A stretch of 64,000 nucleotides of DNA from Allorhizobium ampelinum S4. Lineage in GTDB: Bacteria; Pseudomonadota; Alphaproteobacteria; Rhizobiales; Rhizobiaceae. Numbering within the stretch: the stretch's first letter is position 1; each line of letters starts with the position of its first letter. The notes under the pieces are model-generated. The model was given only the letters and a program-made list of their open reading frames with translations, was not told the DNA's origin and did not search any database. Shown here one piece after another: positions 36,660 to 45,523 of the stretch. Both the position numbers and the translations under genes were made by a program. Location: NCBI RefSeq assembly GCF_000016285.1, contig NC_011988.1, positions 866,001 through 930,000 on the forward strand. Direction: 5' to 3'.

Positions 36660-39288
36660 CGATAATCCTCCTGATTTCGGCGCGGCAGGAGCCGCAATTG
36701 GTTCCGGCTGACAGGGTCTGACCGACGGCTTCGACCGAGCCGCAGCCGCCCCTGACAGCACTGGTGATCTGGTTGATCCCCACGGAGAAACACGAACAGA
36801 CAATTGCCCCCGGATCGATCTGGCCAGCGCCGGGCCGCCCGGCAATCAGCGCCAGCCGGGTGCGGCGATCGGTAAAGTCGTCGTCAAGCCGGGCGCTGGC
36901 CCAATTGCGCGACACCGCAACCGGTTGGCTTGCCATGAACAGCGCGGCGCAAAGCCTGCCTGCGTCAAAAAATGCCAGCCGGACATCGCCACTGGCATGG
37001 TCGCTATAGCCGATCATCTCTGCGGTGGCGGGTACGGCAAGCGCGGTTCTCGCCCAGTTTTCCCAATCCTGGCCATTTTCGAAAGCCAGCTCCAGCCGCC
37101 AGCCATGCTCGGCCTTGGCCAAAGCCCAATAGGATGCGTCCAGCGCCTGCGGCTTATGAGCTGAGACGGCAAAACCATAGGCGATTGCCGCATAGGGCTT
37201 TGCCGCAACACCCACATGTTTCAGCGCTGGTTGGCCGGAAACCGGGTCCACCCGCGAGGGTACGAGGCTATCGATGCGGGCCAGTGAGGCGGTTTCGCCG
37301 GTCCAGTGCATTGGCACGAAAATGGCGCCACGGCTCTGGCGGCTGGTCAAAAGGGCGCGAACGATCACCCGGCTGCCGGTCTGGCTGGAAATCTCCACCA
37401 GTTCCGCATCGGCAATGCCGAGATTGGCGGCGTCCAGCGGGTGGATTTCCGCGAAGGGTTCGGCCAGATGCGCTGACAGCCTCGCGCTTTTTGCCGTCCG
37501 TGTCATCGTATGCCAATGATCGCGCACCCGCCCGGTATTGAGCGTGAGGGGAAAGTCCTGGCTTGCCCTATCCGGTATTGCAGTTTCGCAAGCAATGAAA
37601 CGCGCTTTGCCATCGGGATGATAAAAGCCGCCATTGGCGAAAAACCGGCTGTCCGCCGCTGGCTCGCCCTGTCTCTGTGGCCATTGGAAGGGGGCAAGCG
37701 CCTGATAGTCTGTTTCCGTGATCGCGCCGTAAGCGCCGATATTGAAATCGCGGGTGCCAGTATTTTCAAAACCCGATAGGGCGGCATGTTCAGCAAAGAT
37801 GTCGGCGGGTGACTGATAGCGAAAGGCCTTGCCAAAGCCCATGCGGCGGCCAATTTCCGCCATCTGCCACCAGTCTGCCCTGGCCTCGCCGGGGGCCGGT
37901 TTGAAGGCTCGCTGGCGGGAAATCCGCCGCTCGGAATTGGTAACGGTGCCGGATTTTTCACCCCAGCCAGCCGCTGGCAGCAGCACATGCGCCAGCTTTG
38001 CCGTATCGGTATCGGCCTGCATGTCGGAGACGACAACAAAGGGGCAGGCGGCAATCGCCGCCTTGACGGCATCGGCATCGGGCATGGAGACAACAGGATT
38101 GGTGGACATGATCCACAGCGCCTTGATCTTGCCATCGGCCACCGCCTTGAACATGTCCACGGCCTTCAGGCCCGGCTTGTCGGCCATGGTGGGGGAGGCC
38201 CAGAATCGCTGCACGCGATCCCGATCCCTGGGATTGCCCAGTTCCATATGGGCGGCCAGCATGTTGGCGAGGCCACCAACCTCGCGTCCGCCCATGGCAT
38301 TCGGCTGGCCAGTCAGCGAAAACGGTCCCATGCCGGGCCTGCCGATTCGGCCTGTGGCCAGATGGCAATTGATGATCGCATTGACTTTGTCCGTGCCAAG
38401 CGATGACTGGTTGACGCCCTGGCTATAGCAGGTCACGGTTTTTTCCGTTGCGGCAAACAGCTGGAAAAACTGCCGCAACTGCATGGCGGGCAGGCCGGTC
38501 TTCTCCATCAAATCGCCAAGCGATTGACCGGCAGCGGCGGCAAACGCGTCCGCAAAGCCGTTTGTATGGGCGGCAATATAGGATTGGTCGATGCTGCGGT
38601 TTTCGACCAGATGCGCCAGCAAACCGTTGAACAGTGCCACATCGCCATCCGGACGGATGGAAAGATGCAGGTCGGCAATGTCTGAGGTTGCGGTGCGGCG
38701 CGGATCGATCACCACCACTTTCAGGCCGGGGCGCTTGGCCTTTTCCGCAGCAATCCGCTGATAAAGCACCGGATGGCACCAGCCCATATTGGATCCCACA
38801 AGCACGATGAGATCGGCCAGTTCCAGGTCGCGGTAGGTGCCGGGAACGGTATCGGAGCCGAAGGCCCGCTTATGGCCTGCGACCGAAGACGCCATGCAGA
38901 GACGGGAATTGGTATCGATATTGGCCGAGCCGATAAACCCTTTCATCAGCTTGTTGGCGACGTAATAATCCTCGGTCAGCAATTGGCCGGAGAGATAGAA
39001 GGCGACCGAATCCGGGCCATGCTCGGCAATACTGCGGGAAAACCTATCGGCAACGAGATCGAGCGCCATATCCCAACTTTGGCGCTCGCCGTAAACGGTC
39101 GGAGTGAGCGCCCGGCCATCCAGATCCAGCGTTTCACCCAGCGCCGAGCCCTTGGAACAGAGCCGGCCAAAATTGGCCGGATGATCCGGGTCGCCCTTGA
39201 TGCTGACGGTACCATTTTCCTCGACCTTGGCAATCACGCCGCAGCCGACGCCGCAATAGGGGCAGGTGGTTTTCGTCTCGCCGGACAT
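36631..39288 (-). CDS. nasA: assimilatory nitrate reductase catalytic subunit
   Basis: An 885-residue molybdopterin enzyme of the NasA/NarB type, reducing nitrate to nitrite in the cytosol. The N-terminal [4Fe-4S] site is in TTCPYCGVGCGV. The C-terminal extension carries a BFD-like [2Fe-2S] site, CSCFSVGI with a later CGSC, typical of NasA with an added electron-entry domain. The start at 39288 (MSGETK) has GGAG about eight bases upstream; a GTG at 39297 overlapping the nirD stop is the alternative. Followed by cysG with a 29-base overlap. Confidence 0.94.
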   Translation of the reverse strand: MSGETKTTCPYCGVGCGVIAKVEENGTVSIKGDPDHPANFGRLCSKGSALGETLDLDGRALTPTVYGERQSWDMALDLVADRFSRSIAEHGPDSVAFYLSGQLLTEDYYVANKLMKGFIGSANIDTNSRLCMASSVAGHKRAFGSDTVPGTYRDLELADLIVLVGSNMGWCHPVLYQRIAAEKAKRPGLKVVVIDPRRTATSDIADLHLSIRPDGDVALFNGLLAHLVENRSIDQSYIAAHTNGFADAFAAAAGQSLGDLMEKTGLPAMQLRQFFQLFAATEKTVTCYSQGVNQSSLGTDKVNAIINCHLATGRIGRPGMGPFSLTGQPNAMGGREVGGLANMLAAHMELGNPRDRDRVQRFWASPTMADKPGLKAVDMFKAVADGKIKALWIMSTNPVVSMPDADAVKAAIAACPFVVVSDMQADTDTAKLAHVLLPAAGWGEKSGTVTNSERRISRQRAFKPAPGEARADWWQMAEIGRRMGFGKAFRYQSPADIFAEHAALSGFENTGTRDFNIGAYGAITETDYQALAPFQWPQRQGEPAADSRFFANGGFYHPDGKARFIACETAIPDRASQDFPLTLNTGRVRDHWHTMTRTAKSARLSAHLAEPFAEIHPLDAANLGIADAELVEISSQTGSRVIVRALLTSRQSRGAIFVPMHWTGETASLARIDSLVPSRVDPVSGQPALKHVGVAAKPYAAIAYGFAVSAHKPQALDASYWALAKAEHGWRLELAFENGQDWENWARTALAVPATAEMIGYSDHASGDVRLAFFDAGRLCAALFMASQPVAVSRNWASARLDDDFTDRRTRLALIAGRPGAGQIDPGAIVCSCFSVGINQITSAVRGGCGSVEAVGQTLSAGTNCGSCRAEIRRIIDAVQILAAE

Positions 39289-39293
39289 GATGC

Positions 39294-39629
39294 TCACTCC
39301 GCCGCCTGCAACAGGCTTTCCGTGGCTATGGAGAGCATGCCTTCGACATTGCGCACCGCAATCGTGCGCACGGCCCCTTCATCGGCACCCAGCGCCTTGC
39401 CGCTTTCCAGTGAGATCACCCAATTGTGCAGCGGGCAGGTGACCGCCTTGCCGTGGACGATGCCCTGGCTAAGCGGTCCACCCTTGTGCGGGCAATGGTC
39501 CTCGATGGCGAAGACCTCGTTTTCGGCAGTGCGAAACACCGCGATCTTGCCCTGAGGAGTTTTTACGCAGCGCGCGCCGCGCAGCGGAATGTCGTCGATA
39601 TGGCCGATTGAGGTCCAGTTCTGATTCAT
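39294..39629 (-). CDS. nirD: nitrite reductase small subunit
   Basis: A 111-residue Rieske-like NirD protein: CPHKGGPLSQGIVHG and CPLHNW contain the C-x-H and C-x2-H pairs (about residues 44-46 and 62-65). It partners NirB in NAD(P)H-dependent reduction of nitrite to ammonium. Start 39629 is four bases after the nirB stop, showing coupling. The longer open frame upstream overlaps nirB and is a shadow. Confidence 0.93.
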   Translation of the reverse strand: MNQNWTSIGHIDDIPLRGARCVKTPQGKIAVFRTAENEVFAIEDHCPHKGGPLSQGIVHGKAVTCPLHNWVISLESGKALGADEGAVRTIAVRNVEGMLSIATESLLQAAE

Positions 39630-39633
39630 GATC

Positions 39634-42081
39634 TCACTCCGCTGCCTGGGTGTAACCGATGGTCGCCATCGGCTTGAACTCATGCTTGTCCTTGCCGGAG
39701 ACCCGCTCCGACCAGGGATCGACCTGGGCAAACTTCTGGCTGAAAACGAAGCGGTCGAAATAAGCCTTGCGCTTGGTTTCATCCTCCATGATCTGGCGGC
39801 GGACTTCATCATGGCCAATGCGTTTTGCCCATTTGTAGATCCGCTCCAGATAGCGGCCCTGTTCGCGGTACATCTGCGTCAGCGCAACGATATGCTCCAG
39901 CGCTTCTTCTTCTGTTTTGACCAGGCCCAGAACATCGGTACCCTTGATGTCGAGACCGGCGGCACCTGCGAAATGGATCTCAAACCCGGAATCCACACAG
40001 ATGACGCCGATATCCTTGCATGTCGCCTCAGCGCAGTTGCGCGGACAGCCGGAGACGGCCAATTTCAACTTGGCGGGCGTCCAGGAGCCCCACATGAATT
40101 TTTCAAGCTTGATGCCAAACCCGGTGGAATCCTGCGTGCCGAACCGGCACCAGTCGGAGCCGACGCAGGTCTTTACGGTGCGCAGACCCTTGGCATAGGC
40201 CTGGCCGGAGACAAAGCCTGCCTTGCCAAGATCGGCCCAGACGGCGGGCAGGTCTTCCTTTTCGATGCCCAGCAGGTCGATGCGCTGGCCGCCGGTGACC
40301 TTGACCATGGGGATTTCGAACTTGTCGACCACATCGGCAATGGCCCTGAGTTCGGCAGCATTGGTGACGCCGCCCCACATGCGCGGCACGACCGAATAGG
40401 TGCCGTCCTTCTGGATATTGGCGTGGACGCGCTCATTGATGAAGCGTGACTGATAGTCATCGGCATATTCATCCGGCCAATCGCAGACGAGGTAATAGTT
40501 GAGCGCCGGGCGGCATTTGGCGCAGCCGCAGGAACTCTTCCATTCCAGTTCCTGCATGACGGCGGGGATGGTCTTCAGGCCCTTGGCCTTGATCAGCCGG
40601 CGCACGTCATCGTGACCAAGGTCGGTGCAGGCGCAAATCGGCGTGACGGCCTTTGGGTTATAGGCATCACCCAGCGTCAGCGCCATGACCTGCTCGACAA
40701 GGCCGGTGCAATTGCCGCAGGAGGCGGAGGCTTTCGTATGGGCGCGAACCTCATCCAGCGAGGTCAGGCCTTTGCCTGTAATGGTCGAGACGATCTTGCC
40801 CTTGCAGACGCCGTTGCAGCCGCAGATTTCCGCATCATCCGGCAAGGCTGCAACGGCCACCATAGGGTCCAGCGGAGTCCCCCCCTGGTAGGACTGGCCG
40901 AAAATAAGCGTGTCGCGCATCTGCGAAATGTCGGTGCCGCGCTTCATCAGATCGAAGAACCACGAGCCATCGCCGGTTTCGCCGTAAAGCACGGCGCCGA
41001 TAATGCGATTATCCTTCAGCACCAGCCGCTTGTAGATGCCGGATGAGGCATCGCGCAGCACGATTTCTTCGCGGTCCGGGGCTTCTGCAAAGTCACCAGC
41101 TGAAAACAGGTTGATGCCTGTGACCTTCAGCTTGGTATTGACGACGGAGCCGTGATATTCGGCATGGCCGCCGGTCAGCCTATCGGCCAGCACCCGGGCG
41201 CTTTCATAGAGCGGCGCGACCAGACCGTAGCACATGCCGCGATGTTCAGCGCATTCGCCAAGTGCAAAGATCGAAGCGTCCGACGTCTGCATGCCGTCAT
41301 CGACAACAATGCCACGATTGACGGCAAGACCGGCATCCTTGGCCAGCTGTGAAGCCGGACGGATACCAACCGCCATCACCACCATGTCGCCTGCAATCAC
41401 CCGACCGTCTTCCAGCTCAATGCCTTCGACTTTTTCTGTGCCGAGGATCGCCTTGGTATTGGCCTTGGTGATGATTTCGATACCCCGCTCGCTCAGTGCC
41501 TTTTCCAGAAGATAGGCGGCGGCGGGGTCGAGCTGGCGTTCCATAATGGTCGGCATCAAATGAATGACGGTGACCTCCATGCCCTGACGCTTCAAGCCAT
41601 AGGCGGCTTCAAGCCCCAGCAGCCCTGCGCCGATGATGATGGCCCGGCCCTGGCCCTTGCTGATCTCCAGCATTTTTTCGACATCATCGAGATCGCGATA
41701 GGCGAGCACGCCGGGCAATTGATGGCCGGGGACCGGGATGATGAAGGGCAGGGAGCCGGTGGCGATCACCAGCTTGTCATAGGCGGCGGTGATGCCGTTT
41801 TCCGAGGTCACGGTTTTTGCCTGCCGGTCGATGCCGGAGACTTTCGCACCGCGATGCAGGGTCACGCCATGGGTTTCATACCATTGATCGTTGTGGATGA
41901 TGATGTCTTCATAGGCCTTTTCGCCCGACAGCACCGGCGAGAGCATGATGCGGTCGTAATTGACGCGCGGCTCGGCATTGAAAACGGTGACATCATAAAG
42001 GCCGGGCGCTTTTTCGAACAGCTCTTCCAGCATCCGTCCCGGCGCCATGCCATTGCCGATGATGACAAGTTTTTCCAGCAT
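39634..42081 (-). CDS. nirB: nitrite reductase large subunit
   Basis: An 815-residue NAD(P)H-dependent siroheme nitrite reductase. The order is an FAD/NAD(P)H domain (LVIIGNGMAPGRMLEEL at the start), a BFD-like [2Fe-2S] domain (CGCNGVCKGKIV, about 415-430, with a later CGNC), then sulfite/nitrite reductase halves with the siroheme/[4Fe-4S] cysteines in CVGSDWCRFG and CPRNCAEATCK. It converts nitrite to ammonium in the cytosol. Five bases after the transporter ATPase gene and four before nirD. Confidence 0.95.
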   Translation of the reverse strand: MLEKLVIIGNGMAPGRMLEELFEKAPGLYDVTVFNAEPRVNYDRIMLSPVLSGEKAYEDIIIHNDQWYETHGVTLHRGAKVSGIDRQAKTVTSENGITAAYDKLVIATGSLPFIIPVPGHQLPGVLAYRDLDDVEKMLEISKGQGRAIIIGAGLLGLEAAYGLKRQGMEVTVIHLMPTIMERQLDPAAAYLLEKALSERGIEIITKANTKAILGTEKVEGIELEDGRVIAGDMVVMAVGIRPASQLAKDAGLAVNRGIVVDDGMQTSDASIFALGECAEHRGMCYGLVAPLYESARVLADRLTGGHAEYHGSVVNTKLKVTGINLFSAGDFAEAPDREEIVLRDASSGIYKRLVLKDNRIIGAVLYGETGDGSWFFDLMKRGTDISQMRDTLIFGQSYQGGTPLDPMVAVAALPDDAEICGCNGVCKGKIVSTITGKGLTSLDEVRAHTKASASCGNCTGLVEQVMALTLGDAYNPKAVTPICACTDLGHDDVRRLIKAKGLKTIPAVMQELEWKSSCGCAKCRPALNYYLVCDWPDEYADDYQSRFINERVHANIQKDGTYSVVPRMWGGVTNAAELRAIADVVDKFEIPMVKVTGGQRIDLLGIEKEDLPAVWADLGKAGFVSGQAYAKGLRTVKTCVGSDWCRFGTQDSTGFGIKLEKFMWGSWTPAKLKLAVSGCPRNCAEATCKDIGVICVDSGFEIHFAGAAGLDIKGTDVLGLVKTEEEALEHIVALTQMYREQGRYLERIYKWAKRIGHDEVRRQIMEDETKRKAYFDRFVFSQKFAQVDPWSERVSGKDKHEFKPMATIGYTQAAE

Positions 42082-42086
42082 GGGGG

Positions 42087-42884
42087 TTACTCCGCGGCTT
42101 CGACGAAGCGGTGACGTTCGTAAAGGAACTTCAGCACGGCTTCGCGGGATTTGAGATAGGTCCGGTCTCCGGCCAATGCGATGCGGTCACGGACGCGTGG
42201 GATCGGTACATCAAGCACTTCACCGATCTTTGCGGCGGGGCCGTTGGTCATCATCACGATCCGGTCGGAGAGCAGCACGGCCTCATCGACGTCGTGGGTG
42301 ATCATGATCATCGTATTGCCGAGGCGCGCATGGATTTCCATCACGGCGTCTTGCAAATGGGCACGGGTCAGCGCGTCCAATGCCCCGAACGGCTCGTCCA
42401 GCAGCAGGATTTTCGGCTCCATGGCCAGCGCCCGGGCAATGCCGACCCGCTGTTTCATGCCGCCGGAAATTTCCGCGGGACGCTTGTCCTTGGCATGGCC
42501 CATCTGCACGAGATCGAGATTGCGCATCACCCAGTCATGCTTTTCCGCCTTGGTCTTGCGGCCCGCAAACACCTTGGAGACGGCGAGATTGACGTTTTCA
42601 TACACCGTCAGCCACGGCAGCAGCGAATGGTTCTGAAACACCACGGCCCGTTCCGGCCCCGGTGCGTTGACCTCGGTGTTTTCCAGCAGGATCGCGCCTG
42701 CGGTCACGCGGGTCAGTCCGGCAATCAGGTTCAGCAGCGTGGACTTGCCGCAGCCGGAGTGGCCGATGATCGAGACGAACTCGCCCTTGCCGATGGACAG
42801 CGAGACATCCTTCAAGACCTCGGTCTTTGTGCCTGATCGTTCGAAGCTTTTGTCGATATGGTCGATTTTGAGATAGGCATTCAT
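42087..42884 (-). CDS. nrtD: nitrate ABC transporter ATPase
   Basis: A 265-residue ATPase of the nitrate/taurine/bicarbonate class: Walker A GHSGCGKS near residue 43, signature EISGGMKQRVGIARA near 140, LLLDEPFGALDALTRA, and an intact H-loop in ITHDVDEA. It drives nitrate import with NrtB and NrtA. The start at 42884 (MNAYLKI) has a GGGAGG site upstream. It lacks the fused binding-protein domain of cyanobacterial NrtC. Confidence 0.93.
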   Translation of the reverse strand: MNAYLKIDHIDKSFERSGTKTEVLKDVSLSIGKGEFVSIIGHSGCGKSTLLNLIAGLTRVTAGAILLENTEVNAPGPERAVVFQNHSLLPWLTVYENVNLAVSKVFAGRKTKAEKHDWVMRNLDLVQMGHAKDKRPAEISGGMKQRVGIARALAMEPKILLLDEPFGALDALTRAHLQDAVMEIHARLGNTMIMITHDVDEAVLLSDRIVMMTNGPAAKIGEVLDVPIPRVRDRIALAGDRTYLKSREAVLKFLYERHRFVEAAE

Positions 42885-42898
42885 TAGCAGGCCTCCCT

Positions 42899-43792
42899 TT
42901 AGTTCTTCGCGGTGCCACGGGTGATGACACTGCCAAGGAGAGCGACGAGCTTGTCGAGGACAAAGCCGGTCACGCCGATATAGGCAAGCGCCACAATGAT
43001 GTCGGAGAGCCGCGAGGAGTTCCACGCATCCCAGATGAAGAAGCCGATGCCGACGCCGCCGGTCAGCATTTCAGCGGCAACGATGGCCAGCCATGACAGG
43101 CCGACGCCGATGCGAAGCCCGGTAAAGATGTAAGGGGCGGCGGCAGGCACCATGATGCGGATGAAGAATTCCAGCGGGTTGAGCCGCAGCACCCGGGCAA
43201 CATTGCGGTAATCGTCGGGAATATTGCGCACACCGACGGCGGTGTTGATGATCACCGGCCAGATCGAGGTGATGAAGATCACGAAAATTGCCGACGGATT
43301 GGAATTCTGGAAGGCCGCGAGTGACAGAGGCAACCAGGCAAGCGGCGGCACGGTGCGCAAGATCTGGAAGATCGGGTCAAGGCCCCGCATTGCCCAGATG
43401 CTCTGGCCGACCACCGCACCGAGAAAGACGCCGACAATCGCCGCCAGCCCGAAGCCGATTGCCACCCGCTCCAGCGACACCAGAACGCGCAGGCCAAGGC
43501 CGATATCCTGCGGCCCATTGTTGAAGAAGGGGGCCGTGATCAGGTCATGGGCTTCTTCCCAGACCTGGCTTGGCGGCGGCAAGGTCGCGCCAGCATGGGA
43601 ACAGGCGATCTGCCAGATGCCCAGCAGGATGGCGAGAACGACGAATGGTGGCACGACATTGCGCAGCACATTTGCGCCGATGCGCTGGCTGTTGAACCTG
43701 CGAGTGGGGCGGCGTGCCATGGCAACCACCGTTCCAGCTGATTGAGGGGCGGTGATGGTTGCGGGTTCTGCTTTGCGAAGACTTGCGGACAT
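42899..43792 (-). CDS. nrtB: nitrate ABC transporter permease
   Basis: A 297-residue permease of the nitrate/taurine class with about six membrane segments; the first is near residue 50 (VVPPFVVLAILLGIWQI). The permease loop is in the region of residues 190-215 (NVARVLRLNPLEFFIRI). A polar N-terminal tail of about 40 residues precedes it. The start at 43792 has AGGAG eight bases upstream. It forms the channel for the nitrate importer with NrtA and NrtD. Confidence 0.92.
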   Translation of the reverse strand: MSASLRKAEPATITAPQSAGTVVAMARRPTRRFNSQRIGANVLRNVVPPFVVLAILLGIWQIACSHAGATLPPPSQVWEEAHDLITAPFFNNGPQDIGLGLRVLVSLERVAIGFGLAAIVGVFLGAVVGQSIWAMRGLDPIFQILRTVPPLAWLPLSLAAFQNSNPSAIFVIFITSIWPVIINTAVGVRNIPDDYRNVARVLRLNPLEFFIRIMVPAAAPYIFTGLRIGVGLSWLAIVAAEMLTGGVGIGFFIWDAWNSSRLSDIIVALAYIGVTGFVLDKLVALLGSVITRGTAKN

Positions 43793-43815
43793 GAGTTTTC
43801 TCCTGTTGCGCGCGG

Positions 43816-45114
43816 TCACGCCGCAGCCTTGATGGTCAGGCTGTCGAGATAGGCCTTGGGGTTTTCAGGGTCGAAGACCTTGCCGTCAAAGAAGGTTTCC
43901 TTGCCGCGCGAGGTCGATGCCGGAATATCGGCGCTGGCGACCGACAGATCCTTGGCGGCAGCCCGCCAGATGTCTTCACGGTTGACCTTGTCGACCAGTG
44001 CATTCATGTCGAGATCGGCGGCAAACTTGCCCCAGCGGATATTTTCGGTGAGGAACCACAGGTCATGGCTCTTGAACGGGTAGGAGGCATGGTCCTGCCA
44101 GAATTTCATCTGCAAGCCGGTGTTTTCCACCACGCGGCCATTGCCGTAATTGATATTGCCCTTCAGGCGGCCAAGCACATCCTTGGGCGGCACGTTAAAC
44201 CATTGGCGCTTGCCGAGAATATCGGCCATTTCGGCCTTGTTTTCCATGCTGTCGCACCAGATTTGCGCTTCCATGATCGCCATCATCAGCGCCTTGGTGG
44301 CGTTGGGGTTCTTTTCCACCCATTCGGTGCGCATCGAGAAGGCCTTTTCAGGATGGCCCTTCCAAAGCTCGCCGGTGGTACAGGCGGTAAAGCCGATGCC
44401 CTGGTTGACCAATTGCTCGTTCCAGGGTTCGCCGACGCAGAAGGCGTCCATGGAGCCGACTTTCATATTGGCGACCATCTGCGGTGGCGGCACGACGATG
44501 GTTGAGACGTCCTTGTCGGGATTGATGCCGCCAGCGGCAAGCCAGTAGCGAATCCACAGATCATGGGTGCCACCCGGAAAGGTCATCGCCACCTTGACTT
44601 CGCCGGTCTTGGCTTTCTTGGCGGCAAAGGCGTCCTTCAGCTTGGCGGCGTCAAGGGCGACGCCGGTTTCTGCATATTCCTTGGCGACTGAAATGCCCTG
44701 GCTGTCGAGATTGAGGCGTGCAAGGATGGACATAGGCACCGGCACATTGTTCTGCGTGACTTTGCCGGTTTGCATCAGGTAGGGCATTGGCGTGAGGATA
44801 TGTGCGCCGTCAATGCCATTGGATGCGCCGCCCAGCACCAGGTTGTCGCGGGTCGCACCCCAGGAGGCCTGCTTCGACACGTCCACGCCGGTCATCCCAT
44901 ATTTGGCAAACAGGCCTTTTTCCTGCGCGATGATCAAGGGTGCGGCATCCGTCAGGGCGATGAAGCCAAGTTTGGCGCTCGTCACTTCCGGTGTGGCGGT
45001 GGCGGCCAGCGCGCCTGATGGCAACAGGATGCGGGCGGCGGCAAGCGTGGCAACAGCACCTGTTGCCTTGAGAATGGAACGGCGATTGATAGCGTGATGG
45101 GCGATGCGGGTCAT
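43816..45114 (-). CDS. nrtA: nitrate-binding protein, exported
   Basis: A 432-residue CmpA/NrtA-type binding protein. The N-terminus has a twin-arginine signal (NRRSILKATG, then a hydrophobic stretch to about residue 37, ALAATA). It captures nitrate/nitrite in the periplasm for NrtB/NrtD. Start 45114 is at the signal peptide and has CAGGAG upstream. It is the first gene after the sigma-54 promoter and attenuator-like leader. The cytosolic paralogue NasS is encoded at 45524. Confidence 0.92.
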   Translation of the reverse strand: MTRIAHHAINRRSILKATGAVATLAAARILLPSGALAATATPEVTSAKLGFIALTDAAPLIIAQEKGLFAKYGMTGVDVSKQASWGATRDNLVLGGASNGIDGAHILTPMPYLMQTGKVTQNNVPVPMSILARLNLDSQGISVAKEYAETGVALDAAKLKDAFAAKKAKTGEVKVAMTFPGGTHDLWIRYWLAAGGINPDKDVSTIVVPPPQMVANMKVGSMDAFCVGEPWNEQLVNQGIGFTACTTGELWKGHPEKAFSMRTEWVEKNPNATKALMMAIMEAQIWCDSMENKAEMADILGKRQWFNVPPKDVLGRLKGNINYGNGRVVENTGLQMKFWQDHASYPFKSHDLWFLTENIRWGKFAADLDMNALVDKVNREDIWRAAAKDLSVASADIPASTSRGKETFFDGKVFDPENPKAYLDSLTIKAAA

Positions 45115-45151
45115 GACGGGCTCCTGTCGGGCGGGCAAAAGGGCAAAACGC

Positions 45152-45197
45152 AAAAAAAACGCCGCGAAGATTCCTGCGCGGACCGGGAGGTGTCCGC
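45152..45197 (-). terminator. attenuator: antiterminator and terminator hairpins before nrtA
   Basis: On the minus strand, GCGGAC (45197-45192) pairs with GTCCGC (45183-45178). CCGCG (45181-45177) pairs with CGCGG (45166-45162), and eight Ts follow at 45159-45152. The two stems share bases 45178-45181, so only one can form. This is the arrangement of a transcription attenuator controlling nrtA and all downstream genes. Confidence 0.75.
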
Positions 45198-45230
45198 TCA
45201 AAAACCTTGCGACGTCGATGTCTCAGGGAA

Positions 45231-45275
45231 AGCGCAGCGTCTGCGCTATTTCGCGTTGGTCGCCGTTGACCACGC
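45231..45275 (-). promoter_or_regulatory. probable NasT (ANTAR) binding hairpins in the nrtA leader
   Basis: Hairpin 1 (45275-45253) has a GGTC/GACC stem with a bulged lower stem and a six-base loop AACGGC (45267-45262), fitting the AnnGnn loop bound by ANTAR proteins. Hairpin 2 (45247-45231) is AGCGCAG/CTGCGCT with a short loop that does not show the hexaloop rule. They start right at the predicted transcript start and lie before the attenuator. NasT is encoded nearby. Confidence 0.65.
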
Positions 45276-45286
45276 AAATCTATAGA

Positions 45287-45302
45287 AGCAAAGCCCGTGC
45301 CA
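45287..45302 (-). promoter_or_regulatory. sigma-54 promoter of the nitrate operon
   Basis: The minus strand reads TGGCACGGGCTTTGCT, matching the sigma-54 consensus TGGCACG-N4-TTGCW at every fixed position, with GG and GC ten bases apart. The predicted start of transcription is near 45276, giving a leader of about 160 bases before nrtA. It implies nitrogen control through NtrC. I did not find an unambiguous NtrC site in the AT-rich upstream 45303-45523, which otherwise holds nothing I can name. Confidence 0.85.
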
Positions 45303-45523
45303 GTTTTGTAAAATTCCGGCGAATGCCGCGTGTTTTTCTAGCGAGAGGTGAGTTTTTAAACGTTAAGTTGATGAAATTGAATGCATAAAAATAAAAGTGA
45401 AATGTATCGCATTTTTTCGAATTGCCGGCGGATCAGCTGAGGGCGCTCGAAAATCAGCCGAGGTACTCGTCTAATTATTGCGCAGTGCTTATTTACGTGG
45501 CGAAAAAATTGCCCGAAATCCGT

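Noticed and set aside
45231..45247. Second hairpin as a canonical ANTAR P2 element
   Set aside because: Its loop is three to seven bases by symmetry and lacks the A1/G4 hexaloop; kept only as a hairpin.
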